In this document: piece after piece, positions 7,420-14,668 of the stretch | Numbering within the stretch: the first letter of the stretch is position 1 | Layout: every line of letters begins with the position of its first letter | Assembly: GCA_016932375.1 (NCBI GenBank) | Contig: JAFGDA010000131.1 | Coordinates: forward strand, 1-16,647 | Length of the DNA stretch: 16,647 bases | Direction: 5' to 3' | Origin: Actinomycetota bacterium | Lineage (GTDB): Bacteria > Actinomycetota > Humimicrobiia > Humimicrobiales > Humimicrobiaceae | Translations under genes and position numbers: made by a program | Notes under the pieces: model-generated | Told to the model about the DNA's origin: nothing | Seen by the model: the letters and a program-made list of their open reading frames with translations, nothing else | Database searches by the model: none

Positions 7420-7575
7420 ATTGAATAATCATACAGGGAATCCGGTTATAATCCGGAACGGTCCCGCCACTGTGATAGGGTGTGTGCTTTTCATTATGCC
7501 ACTGGCTGACAGCCGGGAAGGCGAAAAGTAAAGTCCCTTAAGTCAGGAAACCTGTCTGGTTACCTCTCTTCGGAA
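7420..7575 (+). ncRNA. Cobalamin (B12) riboswitch aptamer
   Basis: The conserved B12-box core is clear: AGGGAATCCGG (7435-7445), a P5-like hairpin closed by CCGG/CCGG, then CGGTCCCGCCACTGTGA (7459-7474). The 3' part of the core, AAGTCAGGAAACCTGTC, is at about 7540-7556. Between them is an extra arm: CTTTTC (7487-7492) can pair with GAAAAG (7523-7528), GCC with GGC, and GGCT with AGCC inside. It lies directly in front of btuF-btuC-btuD-cbiP-cobO, so it should reduce expression of corrinoid uptake and synthesis when adenosyl- or another cobalamin is abundant. The 5' part is short and the exact ends are uncertain by about 20 bases. Confidence 0.93.
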
Positions 7576-7591
7576 GAAAGGGGGTATTTTT
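7561..7591 (+). terminator. First terminator-like hairpin behind the riboswitch
   Basis: TACCTCTCTTC pairs with GAAGAAAGGGGGTA around a GGAA loop, giving ten or eleven pairs with two G-U pairs and one C-A mismatch, followed by five T residues (7587-7591). It starts right where the aptamer core ends, so formation could compete with closing of the aptamer's outer stem. It is weaker than the hairpin at 7610. Confidence 0.45.
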
Positions 7592-7609
7592 CATTTGATT
7601 GAATTAATT

Positions 7610-7637
7610 ACCCGCCCGGAGAAGGCGGGTTTTTTTA
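7610..7637 (+). terminator. Intrinsic terminator in the riboswitch expression platform
   Basis: ACCCGCC (7610-7616) and GGCGGGT (7624-7630) form a perfect seven-pair stem around CGGAGAA, running straight into seven T residues. Placed between the B12 aptamer and the btuF ribosome site, it is the likely on/off switch for transcription. It also lies inside an upstream in-frame extension of the btuF frame, a strong argument that translation starts later, at 7667. Confidence 0.85.
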
Positions 7638-7666
7638 TTAAAAGTAATAAAAAGGAAAGGAAAAGT

Positions 7667-8635
7667 ATGGCAGTAAGAATAAAAACTGTGTTTGCAATCG
7701 CAATTGCACTGGTGGTAATGCTTACAACAGGACTAATTTCTGCATGCGGACAGGATGCAGATGATAAAGGAATAACAGCAGGGGCAGTAGAAGTGGTTGA
7801 TGGGGAGGGCAGTACCATAACCCTGGATAAACCGGTTTCAAGAATTATTGTTCTTGCACCCAGTGCCCTGGAGATAATTGATGGGCTGGGCGCCATGGAT
7901 ATGGTTATCGAAGTGGATAATTTCACAGTAATGGCAGGTGAACCGCTGGCCGCGGGGTTTGAAGGCGTGGGAGACTCGCAGAGCCTGAATGTGGAAAAAA
8001 TTGCGGAGCTTGATCCTGATATCCTGATAACAATTACCGGTGGGCCCGAGGAAGACTATAATAAGGTTGCTGAACTGGGTATACCTGTTTACCGTAAGAC
8101 TGAATCCATGGGCATTGAAGGTGTTTATGAAGAAATATCCAATATAAGCAAGCTGGTCGGGCTTGAAGAAGAGGGTGAGTTGATGGTCAGCGACCTTAAG
8201 ACCAGTGTGGAAGAAATATATTCAAAGGTAAAGGATCTTCAGGAAGCTGAAAAACCGCTGGTTTTTTATGAAGTATGGAATGAGCCGCTTATGAGCGCTG
8301 GTAAGGATACCTTTATAAATGACCTGATCGAAAAAGCAGGAGGGGTGAATGTTCTTGCCCTCGATGATATATCAGGATGGGCTGAATACAGCATCGAGGC
8401 GCTGGTAGATAATAATCCTGAAATAATAATTGCCCCAATTAGCCTGGCTTCAGATCCTTCTATAATAACTGGAGATGCAAGATTTGCCAGTATCGATGCA
8501 GTTAAAAATAACAAAATCTATATAGTGCCTGATAATCCTGTCTCAAGGACCAGCCAGAACATGATAAAGGGGCTGGAGATGTTTGCAAGAGCCATTCATC
8601 CTGAAATTTTTGGGGAATTTGAAATAATAGAATAA
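7667..8635 (+). CDS. btuF: Corrinoid (vitamin B12) ABC transporter substrate-binding lipoprotein
   Basis: A 322-residue periplasmic-binding-type lipoprotein of the BtuF/FepB class, capturing corrinoid outside the membrane for BtuCD. Residues 1-27 form a lipoprotein signal: MAVRIK, a hydrophobic stretch, and a lipobox ISAC ending at Cys27. The mature part has the two-lobed fold markers of the family: SRIIVLAPSALEII near the start, KIAELDPDILI, the long linking helix, and NNKIYIVPDNPVSR near the end. The frame is open from 7595, but that longer form would be translated across the terminator hairpin. The ATG at 7667 follows AGGAAAGG by six bases and gives a proper signal peptide, so it is preferred. 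It is the first gene of the riboswitch-controlled locus. B12 rather than iron-siderophore specificity is inferred from riboswitch and neighbours. Confidence 0.92.
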   Translation: MAVRIKTVFAIAIALVVMLTTGLISACGQDADDKGITAGAVEVVDGEGSTITLDKPVSRIIVLAPSALEIIDGLGAMDMVIEVDNFTVMAGEPLAAGFEGVGDSQSLNVEKIAELDPDILITITGGPEEDYNKVAELGIPVYRKTESMGIEGVYEEISNISKLVGLEEEGELMVSDLKTSVEEIYSKVKDLQEAEKPLVFYEVWNEPLMSAGKDTFINDLIEKAGGVNVLALDDISGWAEYSIEALVDNNPEIIIAPISLASDPSIITGDARFASIDAVKNNKIYIVPDNPVSRTSQNMIKGLEMFARAIHPEIFGEFEIIE

Positions 8636-8649
8636 TAAAAATTAACAGG

Positions 8650-8695
8650 ATTTAGTATACTTACTATTGTCCCCCCGATAGTAAGTATGCTAAAT
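8650..8695 (+). repeat. 18-bp inverted repeat (hairpin) between btuF and btuC
   Basis: The arms 8650-8667 and 8678-8695 are complementary over all 18 positions, with a single G-U pair, around a ten-base loop containing six C residues. The stem is AU-rich and no T-run follows, so it is not a classic terminator. As RNA it could stabilise the btuF message or set a processing point; as DNA it could be an operator or a remnant of a small mobile repeat. No second copy is seen in the window. Confidence 0.75.
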
Positions 8696-8715
8696 GTGGA
8701 AGTCGGGCTCAAAAA

Positions 8716-8732
8716 AGGGCTTTAAAAGCCCT
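8716..8732 (+). repeat. Short hairpin AGGGCTT-TAA-AAGCCCT
   Basis: A perfect seven-pair stem with a three-base loop, 20 bases behind the 18-bp hairpin and 55 bases before btuC. It is followed by GTGTTTGGGG rather than a T-run, so termination is doubtful. Preceding A residues (8711-8716) would make it a T-tailed terminator only on the minus strand, where no gene ends. Together with the larger hairpin it makes the btuF-btuC gap strongly structured. Confidence 0.5.
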
Positions 8733-8786
8733 GTGTTTGGGGAGGATTGGAAGTTTATTAAAGTCAGGAATAATACCGGTTAAGCC

Positions 8787-9830
8787 ATGAGGACAACGGG
8801 AAGGATAATACAATATGTTGTTATACTTATCGCCATAATAGTGGTGATGGTAATCGTAGCTGCTTCAATTGGTCCGGCCGGGATAAGCATTAAGGATACC
8901 GCAGGTATAATTGTCAGTTATGTTCCGGGATTGAACATGCTTGTCGACAGGCATGTCTTTGATCCCGGTGATATAGTGGTCATATCCCAGATAAGACTGC
9001 CACGCATATTCATGGCAATAATGGTGGGCATAGCTCTTGCTGGTGCGGGTGTAATCTTCCAGGGTCTTTTCAGGAACCCGATGGCCGATCCGTTTGTCAT
9101 TGGGGTGTCTGCAGGCGGAGCTTTTGGAGCTGCAATCGGGCTATTGTTTAATTTTGGTATTTCTGTCCTTGATATATCATTTACTACAATATTTGCACTT
9201 GCCGGGGCGCTTGGTACCACTTTCCTTGTCTACAGCATCTCCATAACCAGGGGGAAGGTTTCGGTGATAACCCTCCTTCTCTCTGGTATTGCCCTTAGTT
9301 CGATGCTCAGTGCAATGACTTCGTTTGCAATGATATTCAGGGTAAATGACCTTGACAGGGTTGTATTCTGGTTGATGGGTGGCCTGACTGCCGCTTCCTG
9401 GTATAAACTGGCAATAATCACCCCTTTCATTCTGGTGCTTGTTGTTACAGGAAGTTTTTATATGAGGGACCTGAATATTATCTCACTTGGCGACGAAAGG
9501 GCTACCCAGCTTGGAGTCCGGACAGACCAGGTAAAAAAAATATTGCTGGTGCTTGCCTCCTTTATAGCTGCCCTTGCAGTATCGGTAAGCGGCATAATAG
9601 GGTTTGTGGGGCTTATAACACCTCATATCCTGAGGTTGATTGTGGGGCCTGACCATAAGATACTTTATCCCACTGCAGCCATTTCAGGTGGAATATTGCT
9701 GCTTGCGTCAGATACAATAGCCCGCACAATTTTGATGCCGCGGGAGATACCGGTGGGTATCATTACTTCAATTGTAGGTGTGCCTTTTTTCCTTTACCTG
9801 CTGAAGAAATCAAAAAGGCAGTTACCCTAA
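8787..9830 (+). CDS. btuC: Corrinoid ABC transporter permease, BtuC (FecCD family)
   Basis: A 347-residue FecCD-type permease that forms, as a dimer, the membrane channel of the B12 importer. About ten hydrophobic helices can be followed. Family motifs are LPRIFMAIMVGIALAGAG (helix 2 region), QGLFRNPMADPFVIGVSAGG, the cytoplasmic coupling loop LGDERATQLGV that contacts the ATPase, and GFVGLITPHILRLIVGPDH. Length is normal (330-350). The ATG at 8787 is the first in the frame after an in-frame TAA at 8781, so the start is well fixed, but no ribosome site is visible; a weak -10-like TAATAC sits ten bases upstream. It lies 151 bases behind btuF, across two hairpins, and 108 bases before btuD. Confidence 0.93.
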   Translation: MRTTGRIIQYVVILIAIIVVMVIVAASIGPAGISIKDTAGIIVSYVPGLNMLVDRHVFDPGDIVVISQIRLPRIFMAIMVGIALAGAGVIFQGLFRNPMADPFVIGVSAGGAFGAAIGLLFNFGISVLDISFTTIFALAGALGTTFLVYSISITRGKVSVITLLLSGIALSSMLSAMTSFAMIFRVNDLDRVVFWLMGGLTAASWYKLAIITPFILVLVVTGSFYMRDLNIISLGDERATQLGVRTDQVKKILLVLASFIAALAVSVSGIIGFVGLITPHILRLIVGPDHKILYPTAAISGGILLLASDTIARTILMPREIPVGIITSIVGVPFFLYLLKKSKRQLP

Positions 9831-9938
9831 AAGGTTCAATTGGTGGTAAGTTAAAATTAATTGCGGTCATGGCCGGGAATATAATGATTTATTGTCCTGG
9901 AGATGATTTAATACAGGTAATCGCAAAGGCGGTTAAAG

Positions 9939-11225
9939 ATGAAAAAACCAACCGGAAGAAAAATACTGACAGTGAGAAACCTGAGCTACTCATATAACCA
10001 GCATCCCGTGCTGGATGACATGAGCTTCGATATAGAGGAAGGCAGTTTCACTTCAATACTGGGGCCCAATGGCGCGGGAAAAAGCACCCTTATAAATGTG
10101 CTGAGTAAAGTCCTTCATGACTTTGAAGGAAGAATTACCATTCAGGGCAATGATATAACAGGCCTTGATTCAGGGCAGATGGCAAGGATGGTCGCAGTAG
10201 TTCCCCAGTATACTGTCCCGGGGTTTGCTTTTACCGTAGAGGAAATGGTTATTATGGGACGGTTTTCCCATTTTAGCCGTTTTAAAAGTATTGGCAACAG
10301 GGACCTTGAGATTGTCCATGAAGTCATGGAAAAAACGAGTGTTGCTGGTTTTGCGGACAGGAGATTTGATGAACTTTCAGGAGGGGAAAAACAGAGAGTA
10401 GTAATAGCCCAGGCACTTGCCCAGGATAGCCCACTGCTCCTGCTTGATGAACCTACTTCACATCTGGATATCAATTTCCAGATTGAATTTATAAACCTTT
10501 TTTTAAAATTGAACAGGGAAGAAAATAAAACAATTATAGGGGTTTTTCATGATATAAACCTTGCGATCCAGAACAGCGGCAGGATAATACTTCTGAAGGA
10601 GGGCAGGATTTTTGCATCGGGCAGTACCGGGGAAATAATAAACAGGCAGAACCTGAGGAGCGTATTCCACAGTGATGTCTTTGTAGGCAAGAACCCGATT
10701 ACCGGAAAACTTTATATAAGCCCGGTCTTTGATACATCATACAGTCCTGCTTTACAGGGCGACCGGAAAAAGAAGGGTGTATCCAGGATCCATGTGATTG
10801 GCGGTGGTGGTGCGGCATCACCCATAATCAGCCTGCTAAGCAGGCATGGTTACAGGGTTTCCTGCGGCGTTGTAAATACTTTTGATACGGATCTTGCCAC
10901 GGCGCAGATGCTTGAAATACCTTATGTGACGGAAGCGCCATTTTCTCCGGTAAGCGATGATTCAAGGGACAAAAACCTGAAGTTTATCCGTTCATCAGAC
11001 GTGGTTATACTTCCTCCGGTCGAGTTCGGGCATGGAAATTTTTCAAACCTGCTATCGGTAAAGGATGCCCTTGAGCTGGGTAAGAAAGTGATGATAATGG
11101 ATGCAAAGGATATCGAGAGCAGGGATCATACAGGGGGTAAAGCTACGGAGCTTTATAAAAAGTTGAAGGAGACAGGTGCCATCACAGTAAATTCATCAGG
11201 TGAGTTGCTTGATAAGCTGGGCTGA
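9939..11225 (+). CDS. btuD: Corrinoid ABC transporter ATPase BtuD fused to a C-terminal Rossmann-like domain
   Basis: A 428-residue protein: an ABC ATPase (about 1-260) that powers BtuC, plus an extra domain (about 283-428). The ATPase is complete: Walker A GPNGAGKST (42-50), Q-loop Gln90, signature LSGGE (146-150), Walker B LLLLDE (166-171), and H-loop His204. The extension starts with a basic linker (DRKKKG) and RIHVIGGGGAASP (283-295), a strand and glycine-rich loop typical of nucleotide-binding Rossmann folds. It continues with NTFDTDLATAQ, EAPFSPVSDDS, and DVVILPPVEFGHGNF. Similar tails occur on some ATPases of this class in anaerobes and archaea, as I recall, but their function is unknown to me. 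Plain BtuD is about 250-260 residues. The ribosome site is AAAGG nine bases before the ATG. Confidence 0.93.
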   Translation: MKKPTGRKILTVRNLSYSYNQHPVLDDMSFDIEEGSFTSILGPNGAGKSTLINVLSKVLHDFEGRITIQGNDITGLDSGQMARMVAVVPQYTVPGFAFTVEEMVIMGRFSHFSRFKSIGNRDLEIVHEVMEKTSVAGFADRRFDELSGGEKQRVVIAQALAQDSPLLLLDEPTSHLDINFQIEFINLFLKLNREENKTIIGVFHDINLAIQNSGRIILLKEGRIFASGSTGEIINRQNLRSVFHSDVFVGKNPITGKLYISPVFDTSYSPALQGDRKKKGVSRIHVIGGGGAASPIISLLSRHGYRVSCGVVNTFDTDLATAQMLEIPYVTEAPFSPVSDDSRDKNLKFIRSSDVVILPPVEFGHGNFSNLLSVKDALELGKKVMIMDAKDIESRDHTGGKATELYKKLKETGAITVNSSGELLDKLG

Positions 11226-11243
11226 TCCTGCCTGGAGGTTGAA

Positions 11244-11333
11244 TTGAAGTTATCTCTTGAAAAAGAAAGAAGGCTTATAAAAACCCGAAGGGAAGAGTCC
11301 AACACATTTCAGTGCGTGGATGAATGGTATTAA
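11244..11333 (+). CDS. Possible small ORF, 29 residues, between btuD and cbiP
   Basis: A TTG at 11244 follows a strong GGAGG (11234-11238) by five bases and opens 29 codons (KLSLEKERRLIKTRREES, then NTFQCVDEWY) to a TAA at 11331-11333. The predicted peptide is highly charged and matches no family I know. The GGAGG has no other start codon to serve, which is the main argument for translation. It may be a small protein, a leader that couples translation to cbiP, or the remnant of a degraded gene. Confidence 0.25.
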   Translation: MKLSLEKERRLIKTRREESNTFQCVDEWY

Positions 11334-11393
11334 CAATCAAGCGGAAATTGGACCTGGTCATGTAGATTTTAGGATATTCAGTAAGAGTGCATT

Positions 11394-11399
11394 TATAAT
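11394..11399 (+). promoter_or_regulatory. Candidate internal -10 box upstream of cbiP
   Basis: TATAAT ends ten bases before the ATG at 11410, and no ribosome site precedes that ATG. The spacing copies that seen at the 5-alpha-reductase-like and diguanylate cyclase genes, so cbiP-cobO may also be made from a near-leaderless transcript that escapes the riboswitch. No good -35 is visible. Confidence 0.3.
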
Positions 11400-11409
11400 A
11401 AAATTTAAA

Positions 11410-13071
11410 ATGAAGGAATACGGTTCACAATATTTTAAAGCGAAAGCCCTGATGGTGCAGGGTACATCCTCACATGTCGGTAAAAGTATTACAGTTGCAG
11501 CCCTCGGAAGGATATTGCTGCAGGATGGTTTTAAGGTATGCCCCTTTAAATCACAGAACATGGCCCTTAACTCCTATATAACATCTTCCGGAGGGGAGAT
11601 GGGCAGGGCCCAGGTGGTACAGGCGGAAGCATGCGGCCTAAAACCGGAAGTCTATATGAACCCCATCCTTATAAAACCCATAGTAGATTCAAGGGCGCAG
11701 ATAATCTACATGGGACAGGTAGTCAAGAATATGACTGCCCTTGAATATGACAGGAAAAAGAAATTTTACCTTGATGAAATAAAAAAAATAATTGCCGGCC
11801 TCAAAAAGAAGTTTGATTTTGTTATTATAGAAGGTGCGGGAAGCCCGGCAGAAATAAACCTCCTGAAAAATGATATTGTAAATATGAGTGTGGCAATTGC
11901 TGCATCTTCCCCTGTCATACTTGTGGGAGATGTGGATCGGGGAGGTGTATTTGCAAGCTTCTACGGGACAGTAAAGATTCTTCCCTTTACCTACAGGAAA
12001 TACATTAAGGCCCTTCTTATTAATAAATTCAGGGGTGATATAAGGCTTCTTGAGCCGGGAAATGATTATATTTCAAGGAAACTAAGGTTACCGGTCCTCG
12101 GTACGATTCCTTATTACCGGGATATCCATATAGAGGAGGAGGACTCGGTCAACCTTGAAAGAGAGAGGTATAAGAAGAATTTCTTGAAATCCACAAATGA
12201 TAATGACGTCCGGGGTAACCTGATTATAGGAATAGTCTACCTCCCACATATCTCGAATTTTACTGATTTTAATGCCCTTGAACTGGAACCAGGGGTCAGC
12301 CTGGTATATGCAGGAAACAGGGAGGAGCTCAGCAACCTTAAACCCCACATTATAATAATACCCGGCAGTAAGAGCACAATAAGCGACCTTATATACCTCA
12401 GGGAATCCGGACTGGAATCCGAAATAAGGAAACAAAATAAAAATGGGGCGATGGTAATAGGCATCTGCGGCGGTTACCAGATGATGGGAAATATGATAAA
12501 TGACAAATATAAAAGTGAGTCAGAAGGTCATGATAGCATAAAAGGTATGGGCCTCCTGGACATAAGTACCGTTTTTTTAAAGGAAAAAAATACCTTTCAG
12601 ACCTCTTTCGAGTTTTGTACTAAAACACTGGACCGCTTGCAGGTTTTAAGGGAAAGAGTGGAAAGGTATGCCAGCCAGGACATCCAATGCGGGAAAATGA
12701 GTGGTTACGAGATCCATATGGGCGTATCAAAAGCCGAAGGCAAAAAAAATAACGGGTTAAAACCGCTGTTTAAAATAACAGGGCGCGGTGGCCGGCAGGC
12801 AAGCCTGGATGAGGGGTTTATAATGCAGGGTCCGGGCAGGCAGGGACTGGTGCTCGGAACCTATATTCATGGAATATTTGATAATTTCATATTCAGGAAG
12901 GCTATTATTGATCTTGCAGCGAGTTTGAACGGATTAAAAGTTATTAAAGACGGCCACAGGATGCTGTCTTACAGGGATTTCAGGGAGGCCCAGTACGACA
13001 GGCTTGCCCGGCTGTTTCGTGAAAATATGGATATGAAATCATTTTATAAAATACTTGCCCGGGGGATATAG
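11410..13071 (+). CDS. cbiP: Adenosylcobyric acid synthase (glutamine-hydrolysing)
   Basis: CbiP/CobQ amidates four side chains of adenosylcobyrinic acid a,c-diamide, using glutamine and ATP, in late cobalamin synthesis. The N-terminal synthetase has the modified P-loop GTSSHVGKS, followed by FKSQNMALNSYIT and GRAQVVQAEACG; VDRGGVFAS is also typical. The C-terminal class I-like amidotransferase has the nucleophile in GICGGYQMMG (codon at 12466) and the histidine in GTYIHGIFDN (codon at 12868). The frame is open from an ATG at 11320, which would add 30 residues. Family members begin just before KALMVQGTSS, so the ATG at 11410 (553 residues) is preferred; neither has a ribosome site. At 553 residues it is still longer than the usual 490-510, with loose insertions around the domain linker and before the last motif. 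It is followed 77 bases later by cobO. Confidence 0.93.
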   Translation: MKEYGSQYFKAKALMVQGTSSHVGKSITVAALGRILLQDGFKVCPFKSQNMALNSYITSSGGEMGRAQVVQAEACGLKPEVYMNPILIKPIVDSRAQIIYMGQVVKNMTALEYDRKKKFYLDEIKKIIAGLKKKFDFVIIEGAGSPAEINLLKNDIVNMSVAIAASSPVILVGDVDRGGVFASFYGTVKILPFTYRKYIKALLINKFRGDIRLLEPGNDYISRKLRLPVLGTIPYYRDIHIEEEDSVNLERERYKKNFLKSTNDNDVRGNLIIGIVYLPHISNFTDFNALELEPGVSLVYAGNREELSNLKPHIIIIPGSKSTISDLIYLRESGLESEIRKQNKNGAMVIGICGGYQMMGNMINDKYKSESEGHDSIKGMGLLDISTVFLKEKNTFQTSFEFCTKTLDRLQVLRERVERYASQDIQCGKMSGYEIHMGVSKAEGKKNNGLKPLFKITGRGGRQASLDEGFIMQGPGRQGLVLGTYIHGIFDNFIFRKAIIDLAASLNGLKVIKDGHRMLSYRDFREAQYDRLARLFRENMDMKSFYKILARGI

Positions 13072-13148
13072 TGATTTTAATCCTTGTGATAAGAAGGGCC
13101 CCGTGAGGGGATTATTAAAATATAATTCGGGAGTTAGCGGAGGAAATA

Positions 13149-13733
13149 TTGAGTTCAGGAGAGATACACCAAAAAAAAGACAATGCAGACAGCCCTGAAA
13201 AGAACCGGGGCCTGGTAATAGTAAACACCGGGGATGGTAAGGGAAAAACAACTTCGGCCCTGGGTATGGCACTGAGAGCTGCAGGCCACAAACAGAAAGT
13301 GCTGATACTCCAGTTTATAAAGGGTACATGGAATACCGGGGAAAAAAAGATCCTTGGCAACCTTACCCCATATATCCGTATGGAGCAGCTGGGCCGGGGT
13401 TTTATACATTTTAAGGATGGAAAGCCGGAAATTCCGGATAGTTACATGGGGAATATCTTACGCTCCCTGTCTTATACTGAAAAGATGGTGAAGAGTGGAT
13501 CATACGATATGATTATCCTTGACGAGATAATAAACATGGTGTCCTATGGATTGATAGAAGAGGATGATTTGATTAGACTTATTAAAGACAAGCCAAAAAA
13601 GCTGTGCATGGTATTGACCGGGAGAGGTGCATCAGAGAAAATAATAGAGATTGCGGACACAGTGTCGGAAATGAGGGAGATAAAACATGCATACCGGAAA
13701 GGCATCAAGGCAAGGAAGGGTATAGAATATTAA
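13149..13733 (+). CDS. cobO: Cob(I)yrinic acid a,c-diamide adenosyltransferase
   Basis: A 194-residue CobO/CobA/BtuR-type corrinoid adenosyltransferase. It transfers the 5'-deoxyadenosyl group of ATP to reduced cobalt, in synthesis or when salvaging imported corrinoids. The P-loop is GDGKGKTT (28-35), followed by the family stretch SALGMALRAAGH. DEIINMVSYGLI holds the acidic residues for Mg-ATP, and LTGRGASEKIIEIADTVSEM with IKHAYRKGI.ARKGIEY completes the C-terminal signature. The start is TTG at 13149, six bases behind a strong GGAGG (13139-13143); no ATG or GTG near there fits. The first 20 residues are charged and variable, as in relatives. It is the last recognisable gene of the B12 locus. 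A small CCCC-GTGA-GGGG hairpin lies in the gap to cbiP. Confidence 0.94.
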   Translation: MSSGEIHQKKDNADSPEKNRGLVIVNTGDGKGKTTSALGMALRAAGHKQKVLILQFIKGTWNTGEKKILGNLTPYIRMEQLGRGFIHFKDGKPEIPDSYMGNILRSLSYTEKMVKSGSYDMIILDEIINMVSYGLIEEDDLIRLIKDKPKKLCMVLTGRGASEKIIEIADTVSEMREIKHAYRKGIKARKGIEY

Positions 13734-13833
13734 AACTGGTGAAGAAGACAGCATCAGTATAGATAAAAATGTTTAAATAAAAAAAATTTTTAAACTAAAT
13801 ACCTGATATCCATATAACGTGAAAGGATCTTTT

Positions 13834-14028
13834 ATGGAATGTAAAAAAAACAGGAATCTTACATACTGTAATTGTACTTATGAGCCCTGCTCCCGCAAGG
13901 GAATATGCTGCGAGTGTATAGCATATCACCGCAGTCTTGGTGAGCTTCCGGCCTGTTATTTTGATGAAAAGGCCGAAAGGACCTATGACAGGTCAATTGA
14001 AAATTTCGTCAGGTTAAACAGCCGGTAG
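13834..14028 (+). CDS. Small cysteine-rich protein, DUF6485-like
   Basis: A 64-residue protein with eight cysteines: Cys3, Cys12, Cys14, Cys19, Cys25, Cys26, Cys28 and Cys41. The pattern CNCTYEPCSRKGICCEC followed by YHR..GELPACYF and TYDRSIENF matches, as I recall, the DUF6485 family of small proteins found mostly in anaerobic bacteria. The clustered cysteines suggest a bound metal (zinc or an iron-sulphur cluster), but no function is known. The frame can be opened at a GTG at 13819, but AAAGGA (13821-13826) lies within that extension and seven bases before the ATG at 13834, which is therefore the start. It stands 100 bases behind cobO, across an AT-rich inverted repeat (GTTTAAA/TTTAAAC, 13771-13795), and 73 bases before ogt; links to either are unproven. 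Confidence 0.75.
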   Translation: MECKKNRNLTYCNCTYEPCSRKGICCECIAYHRSLGELPACYFDEKAERTYDRSIENFVRLNSR

Positions 14029-14101
14029 CAGCGGTACTGTGGAAACCTGGCAATCATATGTTTTATGTATTATTTTGAGTGTCTACAGGTAAGTCCGTGA
14101 T

Positions 14102-14668
14102 ATGTATGTAATATACCAATCTGATTTTAAAACAGCAATCGGCAGGTTATATTATTTATGGAGGAACGGTGCCGGCGCTTCCGGTACCGAAGAGGGGGCC
14201 GCTTTAGCGAAAATAAAAATAATATATCTCGGCACGAATCAGGAATCCCTTATTGCATATTTAAAAAAGATAAAGGGTGCTCCGGGGCATCCTGAAAATT
14301 ATGGCATAGTTAGAAGAAAATCCCCTGAAATTGAAAGAAAGATAAACCTGTATCTTGAAAATGGCCGCCTGGTAACCGGTATTGAACCGGAGTTCCTCTC
14401 GGGGTCAAAATTTGAAAAAAAGATCTGGGATACTGCATGTGGGATACCCTCTGGCACAACAATAAGCTATGGAAGACTTGCCGGTATGGCTGGTTTCCCT
14501 TCAGCGGCAAGGGCTGCCGGCAGCGCCCTTGGTAGAAATCCTGTAATAATAATTGTCCCCTGTCACCGGGTGATAAGAAATGACGGAAGCATGGGGGGCT
14601 TTTCTTCGGGAAAAGCTATTAAGGAAAAGCTCCTGCGGATTGAAGCTGCGGTCAAAATGAATATATAA
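14102..14668 (+). CDS. ogt: Methylated-DNA--protein-cysteine methyltransferase
   Basis: A 188-residue suicide repair enzyme that takes methyl or other alkyl groups from O6 of guanine in DNA onto its own cysteine. The active-site motif IVPCHRVIRNDGSMGGFSSG has Cys154. Upstream, GTTISYGRLAGMAG and SAARAAGSALGRNP are the helix-turn-helix DNA-binding part with the arginine finger and the Asn hinge. Residues 1-90 are the poorly conserved N-terminal domain. No Ada regulatory domain is present, so this is the Ogt type. The ATG at 14102 has only a weak, distant AGGT as ribosome site. No terminator of good quality follows; the best is CTGTA/TACAG at 14712-14729. The gene appears to be alone or loosely coupled to the small Cys-rich gene in front. 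Confidence 0.95.
   Translation: MYVIYQSDFKTAIGRLYYLWRNGAGASGTEEGAALAKIKIIYLGTNQESLIAYLKKIKGAPGHPENYGIVRRKSPEIERKINLYLENGRLVTGIEPEFLSGSKFEKKIWDTACGIPSGTTISYGRLAGMAGFPSAARAAGSALGRNPVIIIVPCHRVIRNDGSMGGFSSGKAIKEKLLRIEAAVKMNI

Noticed and set aside
7595..7666. 24-codon N-terminal extension of btuF (ATT/TTG region to 7667)
   Set aside because: It runs across the aptamer's terminator hairpin and T-run, has no ribosome site, and would bury the lipoprotein signal; ATG 7667 has a good SD and signal peptide.
9869..9997. 42-codon forward ORF spanning the btuC-btuD gap and overlapping btuD
   Set aside because: It overlaps 59 bases of the well-supported btuD start in another frame, has no ribosome site and no recognisable family.
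13078..13114. Structured leader or small riboswitch before cobO (TAATCC/GGATTA, CCCC-GTGA-GGGG)
   Set aside because: The two stems share bases and cannot both form, and no known riboswitch core is present.
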